Assembly: GCF_041397485.1 (NCBI RefSeq)
Contig: NZ_JAWKWO010000001.1
Location: 248,001-312,000, forward strand
DNA length: 64,000 nt
Direction of reading: 5' to 3'
Source of the DNA: Zhengella sp020637775
Lineage (GTDB): Bacteria; Pseudomonadota; Alphaproteobacteria; Rhizobiales; Rhizobiaceae
The first letter of the stretch is position 1, and each line of letters opens with the position of its first letter. The notes below the pieces were generated by a model. It searched no databases, was not told where the DNA came from, and saw only the letters and a program-made list of their open reading frames with translations. Positions 25,725-34,302 of the stretch are shown here, one piece after another. A program made the translations under genes and the position numbers.

Positions 25725-27353
25725 TCACAGCCGCATGCGCGGTACGTCATTGGGATCGAGGCTCAGTTCGATGAGCAGCGGCCGGTCGCGCTTGCCGATG
25801 GCGTCAATGGCCGTTTCCAGGTCCCGGGCGGAACGCACGGCGATGCCCTGGCCACCCAGCGCCGTCGCCACGTCGGCAAAGGATGGCCAGTCGAACTGCG
25901 CCAGGCTCGGATCCATGCTGCGATCGAGAAACTGGATGTGCTCCGCGCCATAGGCGGAATCGTTGCAGACGATGACGATCAGATCCTGCTTCAGGCGCAC
26001 GGCCGTGTTGAACTCGTTGATCCCGCCCATCATGAAGCCGCCATCGCCCGTGAACAGCACGACCGGCTTTTGCGGCGCGGCAATGGCGGCGCCGATGGCT
26101 TCGGGCAGGCCAAGCCCGATCGAGCCGAAATTCGCGGTTACCAGAAGGCTCGCCGGATCGGGCACCGACACGCGGCACCAGACCTCGGTCATGAAACGGC
26201 CGCCGTCGGTGGCGAGAATCCTGTCGCGGGGAAGCGCCTCCTCGAGGCGATCCAGCGCATGGACATAGTTGACCGTGCCCGCCCGTGCCTTGTCGGCATC
26301 GCCCTTCGGGTGGCAGGTCAGGGCTTCCATGTCCAGTTCGCCGGTAAAGCCGGTGGCCGGGATCTCGGCCTCGTCGAGCCAGTAGACGATGTTATCGGCC
26401 GTCAGGCCGGCGTCGGCGGTCAGGGCCGCATCGGGATGAAAATTGCGACCGATATCGGCCGGGTTCTCATTGACCACGATCACGCGCTTGCCCTTCATCA
26501 GGGCGCCCTTGTCGGTGGTGAAGTAGTGCAGGCTGGCGCCAAAGGCGATCACGCAATCGGCATCGGCAATGGCGTCGTAGGCCGCCGGTGTGCTGAGCGT
26601 GCCGAAAATGTCCATGTTGTAGGGATGTCCGTTGAACAGGCCCTTGGCCTTCAGCGTGGTGGCAAGCGGCGCCTCCATCCGGTCGGCAAGGCGGACCAGC
26701 TTGTCGCGCGCGCCCACGGCGCCGCCGCCGGCCAGGATGATCGGCCGCTTCGCCGAGGCGATCATGCCGATGGCCTCGTCCAGTGCATGGCCCTCCGGCA
26801 CATGGGCGGGCGTGTCGAAGGTCTTGAAGACCATCTTTTCATAGCCTGCCTCCTGCCACATGAAATCCGCCGGCATGTTCAGCACGATCGGCCGCTTCTC
26901 GACCCGGGCGCGATAGAAGGCGTTGGCGATGTCATAGGCGACCGTTTGCGGCGTTCGCATCTGCTCAAATCCGGCGCCCGTGACCTTCACCAGTTCGCGC
27001 TGGTCGATGCTTTGCAGATGCTGCGGCATTTCCACCGGCGTATCGCCGGCCAGCAGGACCATCGGCACATGGCCGCGCACGCCCTCGGTCAGCGCCGTGA
27101 CGCAATTGGTCAGGCCGGGACCGTGGGTGACGGTGGCAACGCCCACCTTGCCGGACACGTGCGACCAGGCCAGCGCCATGAGCACGGAACTGCCTTCGAA
27201 TGCGGCGGGAATGAACGTTCCGCCGCCGTGGCGGACATAGTGGTCCACCATGAACAGGTTTGCATCGCCCATCAGGCCGAAAAGCGTATCGGCGCCATGA
27301 TCGAGGAGCGACCGGGCAATTGCCTTGTAGGTATATTGCTTTTCACCGGACAT
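25725..27353 (-). CDS. ThDP-dependent enzyme, acetolactate synthase-like
   Basis: 542-residue ThDP enzyme with the three POX/ALS domains. The N-terminal pyrimidine-binding domain carries the cofactor Glu in AAFEGSSVLMA, the central domain the KRPIILAGGGA segment, and the C-terminal domain the TGDGGFMMGG...NDSAYGAEH pyrophosphate motif. The family decarboxylates 2-oxo acids; the substrate is not clear, and no small regulatory subunit (ilvH) is nearby, which argues against the biosynthetic enzyme. ATG 27353 is chosen because the upstream reading frame is not family-like; the ribosome site is weak. It is convergent with chrA. Confidence 0.85.
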   Translation of the reverse strand: MSGEKQYTYKAIARSLLDHGADTLFGLMGDANLFMVDHYVRHGGGTFIPAAFEGSSVLMALAWSHVSGKVGVATVTHGPGLTNCVTALTEGVRGHVPMVLLAGDTPVEMPQHLQSIDQRELVKVTGAGFEQMRTPQTVAYDIANAFYRARVEKRPIVLNMPADFMWQEAGYEKMVFKTFDTPAHVPEGHALDEAIGMIASAKRPIILAGGGAVGARDKLVRLADRMEAPLATTLKAKGLFNGHPYNMDIFGTLSTPAAYDAIADADCVIAFGASLHYFTTDKGALMKGKRVIVVNENPADIGRNFHPDAALTADAGLTADNIVYWLDEAEIPATGFTGELDMEALTCHPKGDADKARAGTVNYVHALDRLEEALPRDRILATDGGRFMTEVWCRVSVPDPASLLVTANFGSIGLGLPEAIGAAIAAPQKPVVLFTGDGGFMMGGINEFNTAVRLKQDLIVIVCNDSAYGAEHIQFLDRSMDPSLAQFDWPSFADVATALGGQGIAVRSARDLETAIDAIGKRDRPLLIELSLDPNDVPRMRL

Positions 27354-27647
27354 GCGCTTCAAGCCTTCTGCTGTTTCATTGCCGGGCAGATTGCCAATGC
27401 CCGCCTGACGCGAACCGTTCCACGCCCGCAGCGGCCAACGGTTTGCGGACAGCCGGCGTGCGGCAGCACTCATTCACTGATAGCGCACATGCGGCACAAA
27501 AGGCATGCAAAACGGCAATCATTTCCGCCAAGCGATGCATGCTGTACGCATTTCATCCCAACTTCATGCAAGAAGCGTGTGAGCGGCTCAATGCGACGAG
27601 CGATCGGCTGCTTCGCCCGATGGCGAAACGGAGCTGGCGCGGCTCGC
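27354..27647. other. Gap without a supported gene
   Basis: About 290 bases lie between the ThDP enzyme start and the glycosyltransferase stop. The middle is lower in G+C and probably holds the ThDP gene promoter (minus strand). I saw no tRNA-like fold, conserved ORF or clear terminator. Confidence 0.5.
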
Positions 27648-28784
27648 CTATGGGGCGCCGGCAGCCTCATGCCATTTCGGACCGAGCGCGGCGCTGATTG
27701 CCGCGCGGCGGGTTGCAGGGCCGAATTGCCGCTCGACAAGGTGACGGCCCGCTTCCGCCAGACGCCGGGCAAGGGCCGGCGTCGTCATCACCGCTTCCAG
27801 CGCGACGGCGAATTCCCGCGCGTCATCGGCTTTGAGAAAATGGACGCCATCTTCCAACCCGAGGCCCTCGACCGCCTTGCCCGTGGCAACGACAGGACAT
27901 CCCACGGCCAGGGCCTCCAGCACCTTGATGCGCGTGCCGCCGCCCTCGCGCAACGGCATGGCCGCCACCTGCGCGGTCTCGTAGACCGGGCGCAATTCGG
28001 GCGGATTCTCGGTCAGGCGATGGCCACGGCTCTCCACCAACCGCTTCAGCTTCGCCTTCGGGCTGCGGCCGCACACATGCAACCGGGCGCCGGGCAGGCG
28101 TTGCTGCAGGCGCGGCATGATGGACTGGCAAAGTTCCAGCACAGCACGCCTGTTCGGCGGGTAGCGCAAGTGCCCGACAAAGAGGATATCCTGTGCCGGC
28201 GCCAGGGGCTTGCCGGGCGTTTCCAAACACCATTGCGGCACGGGATTGGCTATGACGCTGACCGGCACTTCGATTCCCAGAGCGCGCGCATGGTCGTGGT
28301 CGCGGGTGGAGCAGGTCCAGATTTCGCCGGCCAGACGGGCGATGCGGCGGTCGGCCTGCCGGGCCGCGGCAAGCCGCCTCGCCCAGACAAGAGGCGTCAG
28401 CGGACGCAGCGGGCGGGGAAGGCGCGCGCGCAGAACATCCGCCAGCAGGCGGCTCTCGACATTGTGAAAATCGACAATCAGACGCAGGCCGGGAAATTCA
28501 GCCCGTACCGCCTCGACAGCCTGAAGAAGACCGACACCTTCGAACAACACGCAGACCGGCCGCTGCCGGCGGATCGTTTCCAGCAGCATCGCGACCTGCG
28601 CCGGTTCCAGTTCCGCGACGGTCGGGGCACAAGTCCGCCGGCGTCCTTTTCGCGCAACGGGCCGAAAACTGAAGCAGGCGCTAAAATCCAAGGTTGATAA
28701 ATTACTCAAATTTGTGGCATTGCGGATTTCAGCACCGGACTGGCGTCCATCGTTTTCGAGAATACAGACTTGCAGAAATGACAT
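27648..28784 (-). CDS. Glycosyltransferase, GT4/GT1 family (start uncertain)
   Basis: GT-B glycosyltransferase, up to 378 residues. The C-terminal nucleotide-sugar domain is clear: DILFVGHLRYPPNRRAV, then PLREGGGTRIKVLEALAVGCPVVATGKAVEGL (the EX7E region). The N-terminal domain is recognisable from about residue 60 (FEGVGLLQAVEAVRAEF, VDFHNVES). The first 40 residues are encoded by AT-richer DNA and their ATG overlaps the start of the divergent gene by seven bases, so the true start may be TTG 28691 or ATG 28589. It probably works on a surface polysaccharide with the two glycosyltransferase genes that follow. Confidence 0.8.
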   Translation of the reverse strand: MSFLQVCILENDGRQSGAEIRNATNLSNLSTLDFSACFSFRPVARKGRRRTCAPTVAELEPAQVAMLLETIRRQRPVCVLFEGVGLLQAVEAVRAEFPGLRLIVDFHNVESRLLADVLRARLPRPLRPLTPLVWARRLAAARQADRRIARLAGEIWTCSTRDHDHARALGIEVPVSVIANPVPQWCLETPGKPLAPAQDILFVGHLRYPPNRRAVLELCQSIMPRLQQRLPGARLHVCGRSPKAKLKRLVESRGHRLTENPPELRPVYETAQVAAMPLREGGGTRIKVLEALAVGCPVVATGKAVEGLGLEDGVHFLKADDAREFAVALEAVMTTPALARRLAEAGRHLVERQFGPATRRAAISAALGPKWHEAAGAP

Positions 28785-30394
28785 TTGAGCGTACCGGCGG
28801 CGTTCCCCGCATCATTCACCAGACATGGCGTAGCAGAACCGTTGCGCCCGAGAAAGGGGATCCGGAAAGCTGGAAGCGCCTCAATCCGGACTGGGAATAC
28901 CGCTTCTGGACAGATGAGGACCTGCGCGCCTTCATGGCGGAGGAATTCCCGCATCTCATTGATCTGTTTGACGGTTACTCTCTCCCCGTGCAACGGGCCG
29001 ACCTTGCCCGCTACTGCATCCTGTACCGGATCGGCGGGCTCTATGCCGACATCGACACGCGTTGCCTGGCCACGGTGGAGCCCCTTGCCGGCGACGAGCG
29101 GGTCATCCTTTGCGAGGAACCCGGAGAGCATCAGCACCATGGCCGTGTGCGCGGCCTGGACACCTTGTTCTTCAACGGCACCATGGCCTCGCCGCCGGGC
29201 CACCCGTTCTGGGAATCGGTCTTGAATCATGTTGTGCTCATGTATCCTCGCCGCGATGCCGATGTCCTCGATACAACCGGGCCTTGTATCCTGACCGCCG
29301 CCGTTTCGCAGTGGCAGGACCGGGACAGTCTGGCACTGAACTCCTCGCATCTCTTCTCCGGCCTCACCTCGCTCGGCGGGCACACGGGCGATGCGCGATG
29401 GGGTCCCTATGGCCACCTGACCTGCTCGGAGCATCTCTGGCAGGGGAGCTGGATCGACAATGTGAGAATGCCATGGCTGAAGCGGCGGCGGGCGCAATGG
29501 AAGAGGTTCCGTCACGAAGTGCTATCGCGCAGCAAGCGGCTGACCCTTGCGGATGCGCGCAGGCAGATCGATACCGGCCTCTTGACCCGCCCCCTGCCGC
29601 CGGAAGAAAAGCACCCCTCCATCGCGGTCCTCATTCCCGTGCGCAATGGCGAGGCGTTTCTGGAAAACGGCGTGGAGCAGCTTCTGGCTCTCGACTATCC
29701 AAAGGACCGTCTGCACGTCGTTTATGGCGAGGGCGACAGCGAGGACCGCACGCCGGAGGTGATCGCCGAAATCATTGCGCGGCACGGGGAAACATTCGCC
29801 AGCATATCCTCTGTCCGGGTCGAGCGGAACGGGCCGCGCCTCTCGCGCTCGCAGCGCTGGGACACGCGGGCCCAACTGGCGCGCCGTTCGGGCATAGCCA
29901 TGGCGCGAAACGACCTGCTGCGGGCAGCGGCCGGGCTGGATGCCGACTGGTTCCTGTGGATCGATGCCGATGTCATCGGCCTGCCCCGCGACCTGCTGCA
30001 AAGGCTGCTGGCGGCAAGGGCCAAGATCGTCACGCCGGATTGCGTGCTGAAACCCGGCGGCGCGAGCTATGACCTGAACGCCTTTCTCTATATCCGCAAG
30101 CCCAGCCGGGCCGAATATTACAGCTACATCCGCCACGGCCTCTTCCAGCCGCCGCTGCAATATCCCCCACGCCGCCATCTGCACGACCTGCGCTATCTGG
30201 AAAGGGTACCGCTGGACAGCGTCGGCGGCACGGCGCTTCTCGTTCATGGCGACGTCCACCGCGCTGACCTGGACTTTCCCGAGATTCCGTACCGCGATCT
30301 TGTTGAGACCGAGGGATTCGGAACCTTGGCGCGCGATCTCGGTCTCACGCCGATCGGCCTGCCGGGCGTCGAGGTCGTCCATCATGCGTCCTGA
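28778..30394 (+). CDS. Fused GT32 (Och1-like) and Anp1/Mnn9-like glycosyltransferase
   Basis: 538-residue protein with two glycosyltransferase domains. The first (about 1-200) is a GT32 sugar transferase: PRIIHQTWRS at the start, then GGLYADIDTR with the DxD motif near residue 90. The second (about 285-538) matches the fungal Anp1/Mnn9/Van1 fold: SIAVLIPVRNGEAF, WFLWIDADVIGLP (DxD near 395), PGGASYDLNAF, SVGGTALLVHGDV and ETEGFGTLARDLGL. In yeast the separate Och1 and Mnn9 proteins act in sequence on mannan. ATG 28778 precedes the GT32 opening; a longer frame from 28694 is not family-like. The next gene overlaps by 11 bases. Confidence 0.88.
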   Translation: MTFERTGGVPRIIHQTWRSRTVAPEKGDPESWKRLNPDWEYRFWTDEDLRAFMAEEFPHLIDLFDGYSLPVQRADLARYCILYRIGGLYADIDTRCLATVEPLAGDERVILCEEPGEHQHHGRVRGLDTLFFNGTMASPPGHPFWESVLNHVVLMYPRRDADVLDTTGPCILTAAVSQWQDRDSLALNSSHLFSGLTSLGGHTGDARWGPYGHLTCSEHLWQGSWIDNVRMPWLKRRRAQWKRFRHEVLSRSKRLTLADARRQIDTGLLTRPLPPEEKHPSIAVLIPVRNGEAFLENGVEQLLALDYPKDRLHVVYGEGDSEDRTPEVIAEIIARHGETFASISSVRVERNGPRLSRSQRWDTRAQLARRSGIAMARNDLLRAAAGLDADWFLWIDADVIGLPRDLLQRLLAARAKIVTPDCVLKPGGASYDLNAFLYIRKPSRAEYYSYIRHGLFQPPLQYPPRRHLHDLRYLERVPLDSVGGTALLVHGDVHRADLDFPEIPYRDLVETEGFGTLARDLGLTPIGLPGVEVVHHAS

Positions 30395-31199
30395 CGCCGG
30401 TTCATCGGCGACGGTCATCCTCGTGATGACATGCGCCCTGTCCCCGAGGGAACGCCTGACGGCGGCGCGGCGGCAGCTCGACGAGCACCTGGGCGACTGG
30501 ACGGGTCTGTTCGTTCAGGGCGCGGTGGCCGGGGACGATGCCGCGACCCGACTGCTCGATTCGAGCCGGGCCAGAATGTGGTCCAAACATCCGCTGACGC
30601 CCACGGAGGTCGCTTGTTACACCTCGCACCGGCGGTGCTGGGAGGTCCTGCTGAACGGGCCATGGGAACAGGCCCTGGTGCTGGAAGACGATTTCCTGCT
30701 TCGCGATCCGGAAACCGTGCGCAAGGCCCTGCATTCCGCCGGCCTGCTGCTGTCGCAGGGGCGCAATCTGGTCAAGCTGTTCGACTACCCGCGCAGCCGA
30801 CCGGATGACTACGGCCTCTCCCGGCATGTGGGTGGCCTGACGCTGATGAAATGGAAGCGGCCAAGGGCCGGAACGGTCGGCTACCTGGTGTCACGGGACG
30901 GTGCGCAGCGTCTGCTCGCGCGGCGCAAGGTCTTCCGGGCCGTGGACGAGGACATCAGGCTGTATTGGGAACTGGGGCTCGATGTCTGGTCCGTTCCCGG
31001 AAACCCGGTGACGGACAATGGCGAAGCGCTGGGCGGCAGCCTGCTGGAGCAGGGACGGCGCAAGTCCCGGAACCGCTTGCGATTGCGCGCGATCAAGGGC
31101 TTTCTGATCGGAGCCTATCGAACCGTGGCAAACCTTGTTGCCTTCCGGCAGGCATTCCGGCGTCAGCAATCCGCCCGCCCGGACCGCGCTTTGACGTAG
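30384..31199 (+). CDS. Glycosyltransferase family 25 (LPS-type)
   Basis: 271-residue GT25-like protein. SPRERLTAARRQL near the start, TPTEVACYTSHRRCWE, and ALVLEDDFLLRD (the acidic motif) are the hallmarks of the family, which adds galactose or similar residues to lipooligosaccharide. PRAGTVGYLVSRDGAQRLL is also typical. It starts inside the end of the fused GT gene (11-base overlap) and is therefore translationally coupled. The C-terminal 40 residues are basic and may bind membrane. Confidence 0.88.
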   Translation: MRPDAGSSATVILVMTCALSPRERLTAARRQLDEHLGDWTGLFVQGAVAGDDAATRLLDSSRARMWSKHPLTPTEVACYTSHRRCWEVLLNGPWEQALVLEDDFLLRDPETVRKALHSAGLLLSQGRNLVKLFDYPRSRPDDYGLSRHVGGLTLMKWKRPRAGTVGYLVSRDGAQRLLARRKVFRAVDEDIRLYWELGLDVWSVPGNPVTDNGEALGGSLLEQGRRKSRNRLRLRAIKGFLIGAYRTVANLVAFRQAFRRQQSARPDRALT

Positions 31200-31218
31200 G
31201 CGACAGCCGAAGGCCAGG

Positions 31219-32250
31219 TCAGGACGCGCGCTTCCTGCCCTCGCCCATGTCGATGCGCCCTTGCCGCTGGCCGGAATCCGCTTTCGACACGGCCTTCTGG
31301 CAATACATGCGGGTATCGGCATGGTGCACAAGTTCGTCGGCGGTCAGGCCGCCAGCCGGTGCGCCGGCATGTCCGATGCTCACGTCGACGCGCAGCCGCA
31401 CGCGGTCAAGCCCGATCGGCGCGGCAACGGCTGCACGAATGCGCTCGGCGAAGGCCTCGCCATCGCCAGGCGCCCTGCCGTGCCGGCGCAGCACGACGAA
31501 TTCATCGCCGCCAAAGCGGGCAAGGGATCCATCGCTGCCGACGGCATTTTCAAGGCGCCGTGCAACGGTTTTCAGGATCTCGTCGCCGACCAGATGGCCA
31601 TGACGGTCATTGATGAGCTTGAAACCGTCCAGATCAATGAAGAACACCTCCACATGGCCGCTTTCCGCCGCCAGCGCCTGTTCCAGCCCCGCGAAGAACC
31701 GGCTGCGGTTTTCCAGCCCGGTGAGCGCGTCATGGCTGGCCATGAACAGTGCCCTTTCCTCGGCCTGGCGGCGCTCGCGGATCTCGCAAACCAGCTTTTC
31801 GTTGGCCTGGCGAAGCAGCCTGTTGGAGTCGGAGAGCCGGCGCATGGCCCATTGGCGCGATTCCTGAACCCGGATGCGAGCCAGCGCGACAGCGAAATCC
31901 ATCGGTTTGGTGATGTAATCGTTGGCGCCTGCCGCGAAGGCCTCGACCATGTCGTCGGAAGCCGCCCTTGCCGTGGCGACGATCACCGGCAGGTCTGTTT
32001 GCGACCGGCGCAGGCGGATGCGCCGCAGCGCCTCGATGCCCGACATTCCGGGCATCATCCAGTCCATGATCACAATATTGACGTCGCCGGCCTCCAGACG
32101 CCGAAGCGCGGCCGCTCCATCGCCTGCCACCTCGACGCCATAGCCGCGACGGGCCAGCAGCCGCGATAGCAGGTCGCGGTTTTCCTCCACGTCATCCACG
32201 ACCAATATGCGCGTGGGGCCGCCGGCCACCTTCTGCATCTGTTCCGACAT
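31219..32250 (-). CDS. Response regulator with diguanylate cyclase (PleD-like)
   Basis: 343 residues: receiver domain (phosphoacceptor Asp63 in IVIMDWMMPG, Lys in YITKPMD), a coiled linker, and a GGDEF domain with intact RFGGDEFVVL near residue 245. It should make c-di-GMP when phosphorylated. The inhibitory I-site normally reads RxxD five residues before GGDEF; here it is VGSD, so product inhibition is probably lost. No kinase is adjacent. The chemoreceptor gene upstream is 46 bases away and may be cotranscribed. Confidence 0.92.
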   Translation of the reverse strand: MSEQMQKVAGGPTRILVVDDVEENRDLLSRLLARRGYGVEVAGDGAAALRRLEAGDVNIVIMDWMMPGMSGIEALRRIRLRRSQTDLPVIVATARAASDDMVEAFAAGANDYITKPMDFAVALARIRVQESRQWAMRRLSDSNRLLRQANEKLVCEIRERRQAEERALFMASHDALTGLENRSRFFAGLEQALAAESGHVEVFFIDLDGFKLINDRHGHLVGDEILKTVARRLENAVGSDGSLARFGGDEFVVLRRHGRAPGDGEAFAERIRAAVAAPIGLDRVRLRVDVSIGHAGAPAGGLTADELVHHADTRMYCQKAVSKADSGQRQGRIDMGEGRKRAS

Positions 32251-32296
32251 GGGCGCGTCGCTCTCCTTTCAAGGCCGGCCGGTTACCGGCCCCTGT

Positions 32297-34060
32297 TCAA
32301 AACTCTTCCCACGTGTCTGCCGCCAGCGCGGCATTGCCCTCGACCAGCCGCATGCGGGGACGCTGTGCAGGGGCATCCGCAGGCGTTTCGGCCGTGGCCT
32401 TGCGCTCCGGTTCACCGACATGGAAACGGTCCAGCAAGCGGGCCAGGGCGGCGGCCTCATGCGCCAGGCTGTGGCTTGCCGCTGTCGACTGCTCGACCAT
32501 GGCCGCATTCTGTTGCGTGTTGCGGTCGATCTCGGAAATCGCCCTGTTGATGTCCTGAAGGCTGGCGGCCTGTGCCGTTACGGCCTCGACGATGGCCGAG
32601 ACATTGCCGGTGATCTCGCTGACATCGGCGCCGATGGCCTCCAGTTCCCTGCCTGTCTCGCCGACGAGGCGGGATCCTGTCTGCACGTGGCGTTCGGAAT
32701 CGGAGATCAGTTCCTTGACGTCATTGGCCGCCGTGGCGCAGCGCTGCGCCAGTTCGCGCACTTCCTGGGCGACGACGGCAAAGCCCCTGCCCGCCTCTCC
32801 CGCCCGGGCCGCCTCGATGCCGGCATTGAGTGCAAGCAGGTTCGTCTGGAACGCGATCTCGTCGATCATCCCGATGATGTTGTTGATCTTTCGCGCCGAT
32901 TCCTCGATCTGTGCCATGGAGGCGATGGCATTCTTCACCGTCTCGCCCGATTCGCGGGCCCGGCCATGGGTGCGCGAGACAAGGGCTCCGGCCTGCTGCG
33001 ACCGGGTTGCCGTCTCCTTCACCGAAACGGTCACTTCCTCGATGGATGCGGCGGTCTGTTCCACGGCAGCGGCCTGCTGCTCGGTGCGGCGCGCCATGTC
33101 GTCGGCGGCAGCGCCGATCTCGCCCGAAGCGCCATCGATGGCCGATGCATTGCGCCGGACGGTGGCCATGGCATCCTTCATCCGGGCAAGCGAGGCGTTG
33201 AAATCGGTGCGCAGCGATTCCAGCGCGGGCGCGAACGGTTCGGTGATCTGCTGGTCGAGACGGCCATCGGCAAGGCCGTTCAATCCCTTGCCCAGCACAG
33301 CGACGTCGGCCATGGTGGCGGACAGGTCGGTGGCGATCTTGAGCACCTTCACGACCTTGCCGGCGGCGTCGAAAATGGGGTTGTAGCTCGCCTTCAGCCA
33401 GACCGTCCGCCCGCCCTTCGCGGTGCGCCGGAAATCGCTGGCGATGAACTCACCCGACGACAGGCGCTCCCAGAACGTGCGGTAATCGGCGCTTCTGGCA
33501 TGATCGGGATCGACAAACATGGAATGATGACGGCCAACGATCTCACCAAGCTCGTAGTCCATCGTGGCGCAGAAATTGTCGTTTGCGGTCAGAATCCGGC
33601 CCGAAGGATCGAACTCGATGACGGCCTGCGCGCGCGAAATGGCCGCCAGCTTGCTGTCGGCTTCCGCCGCCTGCTGCTTTTCGGCGGTGATGTCGGTGGC
33701 GAATTTCACCACCTTTTCACAAATGCCCTTGCGCCCGCGCACCGGGTTGTAGGTGGCATGAAGCCAGAGCAGCCGCCCGCCTTTCGCGATGCGGGCGAAA
33801 TCGCCGGAAAGGAACTCGCCCTGCTGCAGCTTGTTCCAGAATTCACGGTACCCGCTGCCGGCTGCCGTCGTTTCGTCCACGAACATCGAATGGTGACGGC
33901 CCACCAGTTCGCTGACGGCATATCCGGTGGCCGCGCAGAATTGCCGGTTCGCGCGCAGGATGTTGCCTTGCATGTCGAACTCGACGACAGCGAGGGAACG
34001 GTCCAGTGCGGAAAGCACTGCCTGCGCATCGCGCGCGCCTCCATTGAAGATGTTTCGCAT
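32297..34060 (-). CDS. Soluble methyl-accepting chemotaxis protein with two PAS domains
   Basis: 587 residues with no transmembrane helix. Two tandem PAS domains (about 15-130 and 137-252) both contain the segment VGRHHSMFVD and so arose by duplication; they resemble Aer-type PAS sensors. A HAMP-like stretch and a long MCP signalling domain follow, with the hairpin tip EIAFQTNLLALNAGIEAARAGE. The protein ends in DTWEEF, which fits the xWxxF tether that binds CheR/CheB in other receptors. It probably senses redox state or a cytoplasmic ligand. No che genes are nearby. Confidence 0.92.
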   Translation of the reverse strand: MRNIFNGGARDAQAVLSALDRSLAVVEFDMQGNILRANRQFCAATGYAVSELVGRHHSMFVDETTAAGSGYREFWNKLQQGEFLSGDFARIAKGGRLLWLHATYNPVRGRKGICEKVVKFATDITAEKQQAAEADSKLAAISRAQAVIEFDPSGRILTANDNFCATMDYELGEIVGRHHSMFVDPDHARSADYRTFWERLSSGEFIASDFRRTAKGGRTVWLKASYNPIFDAAGKVVKVLKIATDLSATMADVAVLGKGLNGLADGRLDQQITEPFAPALESLRTDFNASLARMKDAMATVRRNASAIDGASGEIGAAADDMARRTEQQAAAVEQTAASIEEVTVSVKETATRSQQAGALVSRTHGRARESGETVKNAIASMAQIEESARKINNIIGMIDEIAFQTNLLALNAGIEAARAGEAGRGFAVVAQEVRELAQRCATAANDVKELISDSERHVQTGSRLVGETGRELEAIGADVSEITGNVSAIVEAVTAQAASLQDINRAISEIDRNTQQNAAMVEQSTAASHSLAHEAAALARLLDRFHVGEPERKATAETPADAPAQRPRMRLVEGNAALAADTWEEF

Positions 34061-34244
34061 CGCTTGTTCCCGTCCACTTTTTCCCGACGGTTAAAGGTAT
34101 TTTTCTAATGTTTAATTTTTTACAGCCCGGAACAGGCGAAAACTGACCGTGCGCGCGCGCCCCACTCCGCATGCGATTGCGATTTCCGAAGCGCGCCAGA
34201 CGCGTTCAGGCCGCTCGCCTGCTGGCGCGTTGACGATTTCGGGA

Positions 34245-34260
34245 TTGACGGTTACGTCAA
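34245..34260. promoter_or_regulatory. TTGACG-N4-CGTCAA palindrome upstream of aidB
   Basis: TTGACG-GTTA-CGTCAA is a perfect 6-4-6 dyad 42 bases before the aidB start. It resembles the sites of MerR-type LiuR regulators that control acyl-CoA dehydrogenase genes, though that is from memory of the motif. No such regulator is in the window. Confidence 0.5.
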
Positions 34261-34302
34261 AGGAAGCGACACAAGCCTGACAGTCCTGCCGGGGAGGAAG
34301 GC

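Noticed and set aside
25938..28697. Plus-strand open frame of 919 residues
   Set aside because: It spans the antisense of the ThDP enzyme and the glycosyltransferase and the gap between them. Composition is low-complexity and no domain is recognisable.
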